Source of the DNA: Caballeronia fortuita
GTDB lineage: Bacteria > Pseudomonadota > Gammaproteobacteria > Burkholderiales > Burkholderiaceae
DNA: 64,000 nt
Assembly (NCBI RefSeq): GCF_001544835.2
Contig: NZ_FCNX02000006.1
Location: 124,001-188,000, forward strand
Direction of reading: 5' to 3'
A program made the position numbers and the translations under genes. The notes beneath the pieces were generated by a model that ran no database searches, was not told the origin of the DNA, and saw only the letters and a program-made list of their open reading frames with translations. Positions 43,396 through 51,539 of the stretch are shown piece after piece (position 1 is the first letter of the stretch; each line of letters opens with the position of its first letter).

Positions 43396-43998
43396 TCAGC
43401 CGTGGATGACCACCAGCAATGCCTTGGCATCCGACCGCCCCACATTTCGAATCGCGTGGCCTTCATCAGCGGCATAGCGCGCGGTTTCGCCTGCCTTAAG
43501 CCTGCGGGTTGCGCCAGACGCATCCACTTCGATCGTCCCATTCAAAACCGTGAGGTGTTCGTGCGTCCCCGGCTCGTGCGCGTTCGACGTCAGCGCCGCC
43601 CCCGATCGCAACGTGAGTTCGTACCATTCGAACTTTCCTGCAAGCTCTATCGGTCCCCACACGCGCAGTTGATAACCGCCGTTGTCGCCGCTCAATGTTG
43701 GTATCTCGTGCAAGCCGGACACGCGGATCGCCTCGGCGGGCCGCTGCTGAGTGAACAGCTGATCTAGGCTGATGCCGAGCGCATTGGTCAATCGCCAGGC
43801 GACCGCGATCGTCGGATTGGCCTTGTCGCGTTCGATTTCCGACAACATTGACTTCGACACCCCCGCTGCCCGAGATAAATCATCCAGCGTCAGCTTTCTT
43901 TCGTTGCGCAAGCGCTGAATGATTTCTCCGACGCGCGGCGGCGTCGGACCTGCGCCCGCGAGATCGCCTGTTTTTCCGTCTATACCTGTGCTTGCCAT
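43396..43998 (-). CDS. XRE-cupin transcriptional regulator
   Basis: The 200-residue protein joins an N-terminal XRE helix-turn-helix (LRNERKLTLDDLSRAAGVSK SMLSEIERDKANPTIAV) to a C-terminal cupin (SNAHEPGTHEHLTVLNGTIE, with His-x-His metal-site residues). Such regulators often sense amino acids or amines through the cupin. It diverges from kbl-tdh with 155 bases between starts, so it most likely controls threonine breakdown. A repeated inverted motif (GTTCG..ATATCG) in that gap is the candidate site. The ATG at 43998 is preferred over a start 75 bases upstream. Confidence 0.88.
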   Translation of the reverse strand: MASTGIDGKTGDLAGAGPTPPRVGEIIQRLRNERKLTLDDLSRAAGVSKSMLSEIERDKANPTIAVAWRLTNALGISLDQLFTQQRPAEAIRVSGLHEIPTLSGDNGGYQLRVWGPIELAGKFEWYELTLRSGAALTSNAHEPGTHEHLTVLNGTIEVDASGATRRLKAGETARYAADEGHAIRNVGRSDAKALLVVIHG

Positions 43999-44020
43999 GG
44001 TTCGGCTGATCCCGTAGAGT

Positions 44021-44057
44021 GTTCGGCATATCGGAAATTCGTTCGAAATATCGAACG
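44021..44057. promoter_or_regulatory. Tandem operator in the XRE/kbl divergent promoter
   Basis: Two related 16-mers, GTTCGGCATATCGGAA (44021) and GTTCGAAATATCGAAC (44041), lie exactly 20 bases apart. The second is part of a seven-base-arm inverted repeat (CGTTCGA/TCGAACG, 44040-44057). Two turns of the helix between copies fit cooperative binding of a dimeric regulator. Confidence 0.6.
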
Positions 44058-44153
44058 TGTCCGATGCGATCAATGCACTATAACAGGGCTATGGACCACG
44101 CGCGCGGCAACTAGCGCGAGGATTGCATCGGCAGGCCAGGATCAAGGAATGAG

Positions 44154-45356
44154 ATGAAAGACCAATACCTCTCCCATCTGCGCTCGACGCTCGACGACAT
44201 TCGTGCCGCAGGGTTTTACAAAACTGAGCGCGTCATCGCGAGCCCGCAGTCATCGGACATACGGCTCGCCAACGGAAGCGGCGTGCTCAATTTCTGCGCG
44301 AATAATTATCTCGGCCTCGCCGACGATCGTCGGCTCATCGAAGCCGCGAAAGCGGGTCTCGACGCCGATGGCTTCGGCATGGCGTCCGTTCGATTCATCT
44401 GCGGTACGCAAGCCGTCCACAAGGCACTCGAAAGCGCGATCGCGCAATTTCTCGGCACCGACGATTCGATTCTCTATTCGAGCTGCTTCGATGCAAACGG
44501 CGGCCTTTTCGAAACCCTGCTGACCGAAGAAGACGCGATCATCAGCGACGAGCTGAATCACGCGAGCATCATCGATGGCGTGCGGCTATCGAAAGCCCGA
44601 CGTCTTCGCTACAAGAACAACGACCTTGCGGATCTGGAAGCACGCCTTCAGGAAGCCGACGCCGCCGGCGCACGCTTCAAGCTCATTGCGACCGACGGCG
44701 TATTTTCGATGGACGGCATCATCGCGGACCTCGCCGGTATTTGCGATCTCGCCGACCGCTACGGCGCGCTGGTAATGGTCGACGATTCGCACGCCGTCGG
44801 TTTTATCGGCGAAGGCGGACGCGGCACGCCTGAGCACTGCGGCGTGCTGGATCGCGTCGACATCATCACCGGAACGCTCGGCAAGGCGCTCGGCGGCGCT
44901 TCGGGCGGATACATCGCCGCGCACAAGGAAATCATCGAATTACTGCGCCAGCGCAGCCGGCCTTATTTGTTTTCGAATACGTTGGCGCCGAGCATCGCGG
45001 CGGCATCGCTGAAAGTGCTCGAATTGCTTGCAAGCGATGAAGGCGCGACGTTGCGCCAGCGCGTCAGTGAAAATGGCGCGCACTTTCGCCGGGCAATGTC
45101 CTCGCTCGGCTTCGATCTCGTTCCCGGCCAGCATCCGATCATTCCCGTCATGCTCGGTGATGCGCAGCTCGCATCGAAGATGGCCGATGCGCTGCTCGAC
45201 GAAGGCGTCTATGTCGTCGGCTTTTCCTACCCCGTCGTTCCGAAGGGACGCGCGCGCATCCGAACGCAAATGAGCGCGGCGCATACGCCGGAACAGATCG
45301 ATCGCGCAGTCGATGCGTTCGCGCGCGTCGGCCGAAAACTCGGCGTGATCCGCTGA
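44154..45356 (+). CDS. kbl: Glycine C-acetyltransferase (2-amino-3-ketobutyrate CoA ligase)
   Basis: The 400-residue PLP enzyme splits 2-amino-3-oxobutyrate with CoA into glycine and acetyl-CoA. It shows [60 protein letters not shown] and the PLP lysine in [20 protein letters not shown]. Length and motifs match the family. It precedes tdh by 90 bases, with a parS site between the two; the order kbl-tdh is standard. The products join the glycine pool also fed by the sarcosine operon. Confidence 0.96.
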   Translation: MKDQYLSHLRSTLDDIRAAGFYKTERVIASPQSSDIRLANGSGVLNFCANNYLGLADDRRLIEAAKAGLDADGFGMASVRFICGTQAVHKALESAIAQFLGTDDSILYSSCFDANGGLFETLLTEEDAIISDELNHASIIDGVRLSKARRLRYKNNDLADLEARLQEADAAGARFKLIATDGVFSMDGIIADLAGICDLADRYGALVMVDDSHAVGFIGEGGRGTPEHCGVLDRVDIITGTLGKALGGASGGYIAAHKEIIELLRQRSRPYLFSNTLAPSIAAASLKVLELLASDEGATLRQRVSENGAHFRRAMSSLGFDLVPGQHPIIPVMLGDAQLASKMADALLDEGVYVVGFSYPVVPKGRARIRTQMSAAHTPEQIDRAVDAFARVGRKLGVIR

Positions 45357-45358
45357 AG

Positions 45359-45374
45359 GTTTATGCGCATAAAG
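45359..45374. promoter_or_regulatory. parS site between kbl and tdh
   Basis: GTTTATGCGCATAAAG begins two bases after the kbl stop codon, within the kbl-tdh operon. It is identical to the site at 43361. ParB bound here may affect tdh expression. Confidence 0.88.
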
Positions 45375-45446
45375 TCAGGGGACCGGGCCACGAGCCCGCG
45401 ACCATTGAAGAAGCATCCTCGAGACCAAACGTCAGGATCAAATGCA

Positions 45447-46484
45447 ATGAAAGCCCTCGCCAAACTCGAACGCGCTCCCGGCCTTACGTTGACGCGCGTG
45501 AAGCGCCCGGAAGTCGGCCACAACGATGTTCTCATCCGTATCCGCAAAACAGCGATCTGCGGTACCGACATTCACATCTGGAAATGGGACGAATGGGCGC
45601 AGAAGACGATTCCCGTGCCGATGCATGTCGGGCACGAGTATGTCGGCGAGATCGTGGAGATGGGACAGGAAGTGCGCGGCTTTGCCATCGGCGATCGCGT
45701 GTCGGGCGAAGGCCATATCACCTGCGGCTTCTGTCGCAATTGCCGCGCGGGTCGTCGTCACCTGTGCCGCAACACGGTCGGTGTCGGCGTGAACCGCGAA
45801 GGCGCTTTCGCAGAGTTCCTCGTGATCCCGGCGTTCAACGCCTTCAAGATTCCCGCCGATATTTCCGACGACCTCGCCGCGATCTTCGATCCGTTCGGCA
45901 ACGCGACACACACGGCGCTCTCGTTCAATCTCGTCGGCGAAGACGTGCTGATCACCGGCGCGGGTCCGATCGGCGTGATGGCCGCTGCGATCGCGCGGCA
46001 CGTCGGCGCGCGCAACGTCGTCATCACCGACGTGAACGACTATCGCCTCGAACTCGCGCGCAAGATGGGCGCGACGCGGGCGGTCAACGTTGCAAACGAA
46101 AACCTGCGCGACGTCATGAGCGAACTCGGCATGACCGAAGGCTTCGACGTGGGTCTGGAAATGTCCGGTGTACCGAGCGCATTTACGGCGATGCTCGAAT
46201 CCATGAACCACGGCGGCAAAGTGGCGCTGCTCGGTATTCCTCCGGCGCAAACTGCAATCGACTGGAATCAGGTGATCTTCAAGGGACTCGAAATCAAAGG
46301 CATCTACGGACGCGAAATGTTCGAGACCTGGTACAAGATGGTCGCGATGCTTCAAAGCGGCCTCGATCTTTCGCCGATCCTCACGCACACCTTTCCTGTC
46401 GACGATTATCAGCGCGCGTTCGACACGATGCTTTCCGGCAATAGCGGCAAGGTCGTGCTCGATTGGACTTCGGTGCCGGCCTGA
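45447..46484 (+). CDS. tdh: L-threonine 3-dehydrogenase
   Basis: This 345-residue zinc-dependent medium-chain dehydrogenase oxidises threonine to 2-amino-3-oxobutyrate with NAD+. The catalytic zinc ligands are in [16 protein letters not shown] and [15 protein letters not shown]; the structural zinc cysteines in [15 protein letters not shown]; the cofactor motif is [17 protein letters not shown]. The start [15 protein letters not shown] matches the family. It is coexpressed with kbl, whose product removes the unstable ketone. Confidence 0.96.
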   Translation: MKALAKLERAPGLTLTRVKRPEVGHNDVLIRIRKTAICGTDIHIWKWDEWAQKTIPVPMHVGHEYVGEIVEMGQEVRGFAIGDRVSGEGHITCGFCRNCRAGRRHLCRNTVGVGVNREGAFAEFLVIPAFNAFKIPADISDDLAAIFDPFGNATHTALSFNLVGEDVLITGAGPIGVMAAAIARHVGARNVVITDVNDYRLELARKMGATRAVNVANENLRDVMSELGMTEGFDVGLEMSGVPSAFTAMLESMNHGGKVALLGIPPAQTAIDWNQVIFKGLEIKGIYGREMFETWYKMVAMLQSGLDLSPILTHTFPVDDYQRAFDTMLSGNSGKVVLDWTSVPA

Positions 46485-46491
46485 GCGTGCA

Positions 46492-47130
46492 TCATTGAGC
46501 GCCGTCTGCCGGCGCCTTCGAGAATTCGGCTTGAATGGCGACGTGCACATCGTCGCCGACAGCCGGATACCACGTCGTCAAGCCGAACTGTGCGCGGCTA
46601 AAGTGTCCGTCGGCTGAAAAGCCCAGCGTTTCCTGCTTCGTGAGCGGATTGACCGCGTGTCCGTTGAACGTCACGTTCAACGTGACCGGCCTGGTTGCGC
46701 CACGAATCGTCAGATCGCCTGTCATGACACCCTTGTCGTCGCCCGTTCGCTGAAACGACGTGCTGACGAAGACGATGTCCGGATAACGCGCGACATCGAA
46801 CATGTCGGGCCCTTTCAGCATGCGATCGAGCAGCGGTACGTTCGTATTGACGCTCGACGCATCGATGCTCGCGCGCACCGAGCTCGCGGACATGCCGTCC
46901 GCATTCCAGTCGAGTTGCGCCGCCGTCTTGTCGAATCGAATGACGAAGCGCGAATAGTGGAAATGATCGACGTCGAAGCTCACGTTCCAGTGATGCGGAT
47001 CGAGCTGATAACGTCCCGGCGGCACGCTGGATTCACTCGACGACACGCGATGCGTAACGACCTGCAGCGGCGTGCACGCGATCAATGCGCTCGCCGCTAG
47101 AAAAGGAACGAAACGCTTGTAAGCCTTCAT
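46492..47130 (-). CDS. YceI-family periplasmic lipoprotein
   Basis: The 212-residue precursor starts MKAYKRFVPFLAASALIAC, with a lipobox ending at Cys19, so it is likely lipid-anchored. The mature part is a YceI-type lipocalin-like barrel: GRYQLDPHHWNVSFDVDHFH, PVTLNVTFNGHA and FSADGHFSRAQFGLTTWYPA. YceI proteins bind isoprenoid-like lipids in the periplasm. It converges with tdh; the ATG at 47130 starts a clean signal sequence. Confidence 0.9.
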   Translation of the reverse strand: MKAYKRFVPFLAASALIACTPLQVVTHRVSSSESSVPPGRYQLDPHHWNVSFDVDHFHYSRFVIRFDKTAAQLDWNADGMSASSVRASIDASSVNTNVPLLDRMLKGPDMFDVARYPDIVFVSTSFQRTGDDKGVMTGDLTIRGATRPVTLNVTFNGHAVNPLTKQETLGFSADGHFSRAQFGLTTWYPAVGDDVHVAIQAEFSKAPADGAQ

Positions 47131-47311
47131 CGCGCTTGACCTCGAATACGAAATTGAAGAACTCGACAAGTTTCGCCGAGATCGATGAAGCATGCACGGC
47201 CGTCACGGTCTTTTCGCCCGCACAGACGAGAATGACGCGATCAGGTAGAGTTCGCCTCGACCTCCATCTTGAAAAAAGGCGCCGTCGCGAACATGCGATG
47301 GCGGAGAACAC

Positions 47312-47830
47312 ATGCGCACATGGCTGTCCCGCTTTCGATCTTTCCGCGTGCAATCGTTCATGGCCGTTGCGCTGGCCGCGTCGGCGTGGACGCCTGCCGC
47401 GCACGCAAGCTTGTGCGGCGACGGCCTCTGGGTCGACGCGATGGTCGCTTCGCATCACGTCCATCCGGACAAGGACTTCGAGCAATTCAATCCCGGCATC
47501 GGCGTGGAATGCTGGGTCGCGCCGCAATGGGCGGTGACGGGCGGCTACTTCCGCAATTCGCTGTCGAAACCATCGTTCTATGGCGGCGGCGTGTGGGGAC
47601 CGGACTTCCTTCACTGGAACTACGTCAGACTTGCCGTGATGGCCGGCCTCATCTCGGGCTACGACTACGGCAGTTACGGCATCGGCCATAACCATACGGT
47701 GGGTCCGGTCGCCGCGCCGCTCATCATGCTGGAGTACAAGCGCGTCGGCGCGAACATCATCCTGATTCCGCCGATACCCTCGAGCGATCTTCCCTTCACC
47801 CTCGGCTTCATGCTCAGAGTGAAATTCTGA
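47312..47830 (+). CDS. Small outer-membrane beta-barrel protein, PagP-like architecture
   Basis: The 172-residue precursor has a signal peptide cut near AHA-S (residue 32). The mature part alternates hydrophobic and polar residues (GIGVECWVAPQWAVTGGYFR, LHWNYVRLAVMAGLISGYDY) and ends FMLRVKF, a C-terminal Phe outer-membrane signal. The central block and the RVGANIILIPPIPSSDLPFT region recall the strands of PagP lipid A acyltransferases and related phage or plasmid barrels. I would not assert the enzyme activity without checking its catalytic His and Ser. Confidence 0.7.
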   Translation: MRTWLSRFRSFRVQSFMAVALAASAWTPAAHASLCGDGLWVDAMVASHHVHPDKDFEQFNPGIGVECWVAPQWAVTGGYFRNSLSKPSFYGGGVWGPDFLHWNYVRLAVMAGLISGYDYGSYGIGHNHTVGPVAAPLIMLEYKRVGANIILIPPIPSSDLPFTLGFMLRVKF

Positions 47831-47840
47831 GTCATCCTGA

Positions 47841-48746
47841 TTATTGCTGAAGCGATCGCGCCGCATGCTGCAGGCATTCGAGCAACAACGTCGCGGCGGG
47901 CGTCAACGGACTATCCCGCCGCGTCACGACTCTGACCGACACCGCCGGCAACGGATCGTCGATAGGGAAGATCGCGAGCCCTTCGCCGACCCATTGATGT
48001 TCGAGCAGCGCGGCGGGCATCGAAGCCAGCGCATCCGAGCCGCGCAACAAGCCATGCGCGATGATGAAGCTCGGGCACTCGATCACGCGTTTGGGCACCA
48101 TCAAGCCGCGTTCGGCATATGAATCGAGCAGCGCCTGCGTCGAACTTTCCGGCGATGGATTGAGCAGCCACTCCGCCTCCGACAACTCCGCGAGCGACGT
48201 GCAATGCCGCAACGGATGATCCGCGCGTCCGACGATGGCCGAGCGGCTCTCGTACAGCTCGATGTGATCGAACTCCGGCGCGAGATGCTCGGGCACGACG
48301 ACCGCCACGACGAAGTCGAGCGAGCCATCCCGCAGGCGCGGCATCGCGACGCCCGGAAAGCCTTCGATGAAACTCACGCGCGCGTTGGGCATCTGCTTGC
48401 GAAACGCGCGATACGCATGCGGAAGTATCGATAGCGCGGCGGTCGGCGTGACGGCCGCGCTCACGCTTCCCGACCCGGCGCCTTTCATCTGCGCGATGTC
48501 GTCTTCGGCGCGGCGCATCTCGCTCACGATCAGATGCGCGCGCACGCGCAACTGCTGCCCGAACGCGGTCAACTGCACGCCGCGCGCGGTGCGCAGCACG
48601 AGCGGCACGCCGAGATCCTGCTCCAGTTCCTTGATCGCCTTCGTCAGCGCAGCCTGCGACAAGTGAAGGCTGCGCGCGGCCGCACGAATGCTGCCCTGCT
48701 CGGCGGTCGTCAGGAACGCGCGCAACTGGTGGTACTTCATGCTCAT
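47841..48746 (-). CDS. LysR-family transcriptional regulator
   Basis: The 301-residue LysR protein has an N-terminal winged helix (MKYHQLRAFLTTAEQGSIRA, LHLSQAALTKAIKELEQDLG) and a periplasmic-binding-like effector domain (VSFIEGFPGVAMPRLRDGSL, LLNPSPESSTQALLDSYAER). The ATG at 48746, eight bases after AGGG, is preferred over the GTG nine bases upstream. It diverges from the M20 amidohydrolase and MFS genes and probably controls them through the inverted repeat at 48768-48783. Confidence 0.92.
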   Translation of the reverse strand: MSMKYHQLRAFLTTAEQGSIRAAARSLHLSQAALTKAIKELEQDLGVPLVLRTARGVQLTAFGQQLRVRAHLIVSEMRRAEDDIAQMKGAGSGSVSAAVTPTAALSILPHAYRAFRKQMPNARVSFIEGFPGVAMPRLRDGSLDFVVAVVVPEHLAPEFDHIELYESRSAIVGRADHPLRHCTSLAELSEAEWLLNPSPESSTQALLDSYAERGLMVPKRVIECPSFIIAHGLLRGSDALASMPAALLEHQWVGEGLAIFPIDDPLPAVSVRVVTRRDSPLTPAATLLLECLQHAARSLQQ

Positions 48747-48767
48747 GAGCGACACCCTAGGGTTAGC

Positions 48768-48783
48768 ACCGACAACTATCGGT
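48768..48783. promoter_or_regulatory. Candidate LysR-binding inverted repeat
   Basis: ACCGA (48768-48772) and TCGGT (48779-48783) are separated by six bases and lie in the 124-base gap between the divergent LysR and M20 starts, about 22 bases before the regulator ATG. Position and symmetry fit a LysR recognition site, though its T-N11-A core is not perfect. Confidence 0.45.
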
Positions 48784-48870
48784 AATCACGCAATAAATTT
48801 ACCGTCTTTTGGTTTGCTTTTCGTCTTTATATGCTTGGGACACGTCGAAACATCGAGCAAGGAGTGTCAC

Positions 48871-50052
48871 ATGCTGTCAGTCGAGCCCGTCATCCCCGGC
48901 ATTGCCGCCATCGCAGCCGAATTCGTCGATGTTCGCCGACGCATTCACGCGCATCCCGAACTTGCGTATGAAGAGACCCAGACCAGCGATCTCGTCGCCG
49001 GCTTGCTCGCGCAATGGGGCTACGGAGTGCATCGCGGGCTGGGCAAGACGGGCGTCGTCGGCGTGCTGACGGAAGGCAAGGGCGGCAAGCGCATCGCGCT
49101 GCGCGCCGACATGGACGCATTGCCGATCGAGGAAGCGACCGGCCTGCCGTATGCGAGCAAGCACGCGCGCACGATGCACGCATGCGGCCACGACGGCCAC
49201 ACCGCGATGCTGCTCTGCGCCGCGCGTCATCTCGCCGAGAGCCGTCAGTTCTCCGGCACGCTGATCGTGATCTTTCAGCCTGCCGAAGAAGGCGAAGCAG
49301 GCGCGCGCGCGATGATCGAAGACGGTCTCTTCGAGAAGTTTCCGTGCGATGCCGTGTTCGGCCTGCACAACATGCCGGGCTTTCCGGCGGGCGACATGTT
49401 CTTCACGCCGGGACCGGGCATGGCATCGTCGGATCGCGTGAACATCACCGTGCGCGGCGTCGGCGGCCACGGCGCGATGCCGCACACCGCATGCGATCCG
49501 ATGCCCGCGGTCGCATCGATCATGCTTGCGCTGAACAGCATCGTCGCGCGCGAAGTCGATGCACAGAAGCCCGCGGTCGTCACCGTCGGCAGCGTGCAGG
49601 CGGGCGAGGCATGCAACGTCATTCCCGAAACCGCGCTGCTGAAGCTCTCCGTGCGTGCGCTCGACGCGGGCGTGCGCAAGCAGCTTCAGGAACGCATCAC
49701 CGCGCTCGTGCATGCGCAGGCGCTGGCGTTCGGATGCACGGCCGACATCGATTACGAACTGGGTTATCCCGTGCTCGTGAATCACGCCGAACCGACCGCC
49801 TTCGCCACCGATGTCGCGACGAAGATGCTCGGCGCGCAGCGCGTCGAAGCGGCCGCGCGGCCGCTGATGGGCAGCGAGGACTTCGCGTTCATGCTCGAAG
49901 CGTGTCCGGGCACGTATGCGTGGATCGGCAACGGCATCGGCTCGAAGGGCGGCTGCATGGTGCACAACCCCGGCTACGACTTCAACGACGACATTCTCGC
50001 GATCGGCGCGAGCTACTGGGTGCGCCTGGCCGAAGCCTGGCTCGCCGACTGA
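48871..50052 (+). CDS. M20-family amidohydrolase (hippurate/N-acyl amino acid hydrolase-like)
   Basis: The 393-residue metallopeptidase-fold enzyme has the M20D signatures RRRIHAHPELAYEE, IALRADMDALPIEEATGLPY, the metal-site TMHACGHDGHTAMLL, and PAEEGEAGARAMIEDG. Such enzymes hydrolyse hippurate, N-acetyl or indole-acetyl amino acids. AAGGAG lies at 48859-48864. An MFS transporter follows after 15 bases, suggesting import and hydrolysis of one conjugate, with LysR control. Confidence 0.92.
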   Translation: MLSVEPVIPGIAAIAAEFVDVRRRIHAHPELAYEETQTSDLVAGLLAQWGYGVHRGLGKTGVVGVLTEGKGGKRIALRADMDALPIEEATGLPYASKHARTMHACGHDGHTAMLLCAARHLAESRQFSGTLIVIFQPAEEGEAGARAMIEDGLFEKFPCDAVFGLHNMPGFPAGDMFFTPGPGMASSDRVNITVRGVGGHGAMPHTACDPMPAVASIMLALNSIVAREVDAQKPAVVTVGSVQAGEACNVIPETALLKLSVRALDAGVRKQLQERITALVHAQALAFGCTADIDYELGYPVLVNHAEPTAFATDVATKMLGAQRVEAAARPLMGSEDFAFMLEACPGTYAWIGNGIGSKGGCMVHNPGYDFNDDILAIGASYWVRLAEAWLAD

Positions 50053-50066
50053 TTCCACTGGAAACC

Positions 50067-51386
50067 ATGATGAACGCACCCACCCTTGCCCGCGCGCCGG
50101 CGAATCCATCGATGCAAACCAGCCGCGCAGCGCGCACGCGGCTCGTGATGGCCGCCGCGGTCGGCAATGCGCTCGAGTTCTACGACTTCACGGTCTATGC
50201 GTTCTTCGCGCTCGTCATCGGCAAGCTGTTCTTTCCGGTGCACGATCCCGTCGGCCAGTTGCTGCTCGCGGTGGCGAGCTTCGGCGTCGGCTTCTTCACA
50301 CGGCCTGTCGGCGGCCTGCTGATCGGCATGTACGCCGACCGCGCCGGCCGCAAGAAGGCGATGCTGCTCACGCTCGGCCTGATGGCGCTCGGCACGGCGA
50401 TGATCGCGGTTGCGCCGACCTTCGCGCAGGCCGGGCTTGCCGCGCCCGTCATTCTCGTGATCGCGCGGCTGATTCAGGGCTTTTCGGCGGGCGGCGAAGT
50501 GGGCGCATCGACGACGCTGCTGCTCGAACAGGCGCCGTCGAACCGTCGCGGCTTCTATGCATCGTGGCAGTTCGCGAGTCAGGGATTGTCCGCGCTCGCG
50601 GGCGCGTTGACCGGCGTCGCGCTGACGGCGACGCTCACGGCTGCGCAACTCGAAAGCTGGGGCTGGCGCGTGCCGTTCATCATCGGCACTGCGATCGTGC
50701 CGGTCGGCTGGTGGCTGCGCCGCACGATGGAAGAGGCGCCGCGCGAAAGTGTCGAGGCGCGGCCGAAAGCGCCGAAGTTGCCGCTCGTCGCGGTGCTGCG
50801 CGATCATCGCCGCGCGGTGTTGAACGGACTCGGCCTGACGATCGGCGGGACATCGGCGCACTTCATCATCGTGTTCTATCTGTCGATCTACGGCGTAAAG
50901 ACGCTCGGCTTGCCGAACTGGACGGCGATGCTCTCGGGCTGCGTATCGGGCGCAATCCTGTTCGTCGTCGCGCCGATCGGCGGCTATCTGTCCGATCGGA
51001 TCGGCCGCAACAAGCTCGCGCAGACGACGCGCATCCTGCTGATGCTCGCGATCTGGCCGGCGTTCGCGTTGCTGAATCAGTCGCCGACGACGGGCACGCT
51101 GCTCGCGGTCGTGACGGCGCTCTCCATCGTGCATTCGCTCAACGTCGGTCCGACCGGCGCGATGCTCGGCGAACTGTTCCCGCGTGAAGTGCGCGCGACG
51201 GGCGCGGCTATCGTCTACAGCCTCGGCGTCGCGATCTTCGGCGGCTTCGCGCAGTTCTTCGTCACGTCGCTCATCGTCATCACGAAGAGCGTGATGGCGC
51301 CGGCATGGTATGTGATCGGCTGCGGCGTGCTGTCGGTGATCGCGGTGATGTGCATGCGCGAACGTTCTCGCGAGACGCTCGACTGA
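50067..51386 (+). CDS. MFS transporter, metabolite:proton symporter type
   Basis: The 439-residue protein has 12 spans and the MHS-family features AAAVGNALEFYDFTVYAFFA, FFTRPVGGLLIGMYADRAGR KKAML and ARLIQGFSAGGEVGASTTLL, then GELFPREVRATGAAIVYSLG. MHS members import citrate, ketoglutarate, shikimate or aromatic acids. It is in an operon with the M20 hydrolase, so it likely imports the hydrolysed conjugate or exports product. ATGs at 50067 and 50070 are both possible. A terminator follows at 51463. Confidence 0.92.
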   Translation: MMNAPTLARAPANPSMQTSRAARTRLVMAAAVGNALEFYDFTVYAFFALVIGKLFFPVHDPVGQLLLAVASFGVGFFTRPVGGLLIGMYADRAGRKKAMLLTLGLMALGTAMIAVAPTFAQAGLAAPVILVIARLIQGFSAGGEVGASTTLLLEQAPSNRRGFYASWQFASQGLSALAGALTGVALTATLTAAQLESWGWRVPFIIGTAIVPVGWWLRRTMEEAPRESVEARPKAPKLPLVAVLRDHRRAVLNGLGLTIGGTSAHFIIVFYLSIYGVKTLGLPNWTAMLSGCVSGAILFVVAPIGGYLSDRIGRNKLAQTTRILLMLAIWPAFALLNQSPTTGTLLAVVTALSIVHSLNVGPTGAMLGELFPREVRATGAAIVYSLGVAIFGGFAQFFVTSLIVITKSVMAPAWYVIGCGVLSVIAVMCMRERSRETLD

Positions 51387-51462
51387 TCGTCAAATCTTTG
51401 CGCAAAGACGCGCGCCGGATGCGAAGCGAGGTGTATAACTCGACGTGTCCGGGTTTCGGAAG

Positions 51463-51487
51463 AAGGCCGCCCGCGCGGCCTTTTTTT
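51463..51487 (+). terminator. Rho-independent terminator after the MFS gene
   Basis: GGCCGC (51465-51470) pairs with GCGGCC (51475-51480) around a CCGC loop, followed by T7 at 51481-51487. It ends the M20-MFS transcript, so the dehydratase downstream must have its own promoter in the next 50 bases. Confidence 0.85.
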
Positions 51488-51539
51488 ACTGGATCCCACA
51501 TATGAAGAACGCGCGGCAAAGGGCAGAAAAGGGACATCC

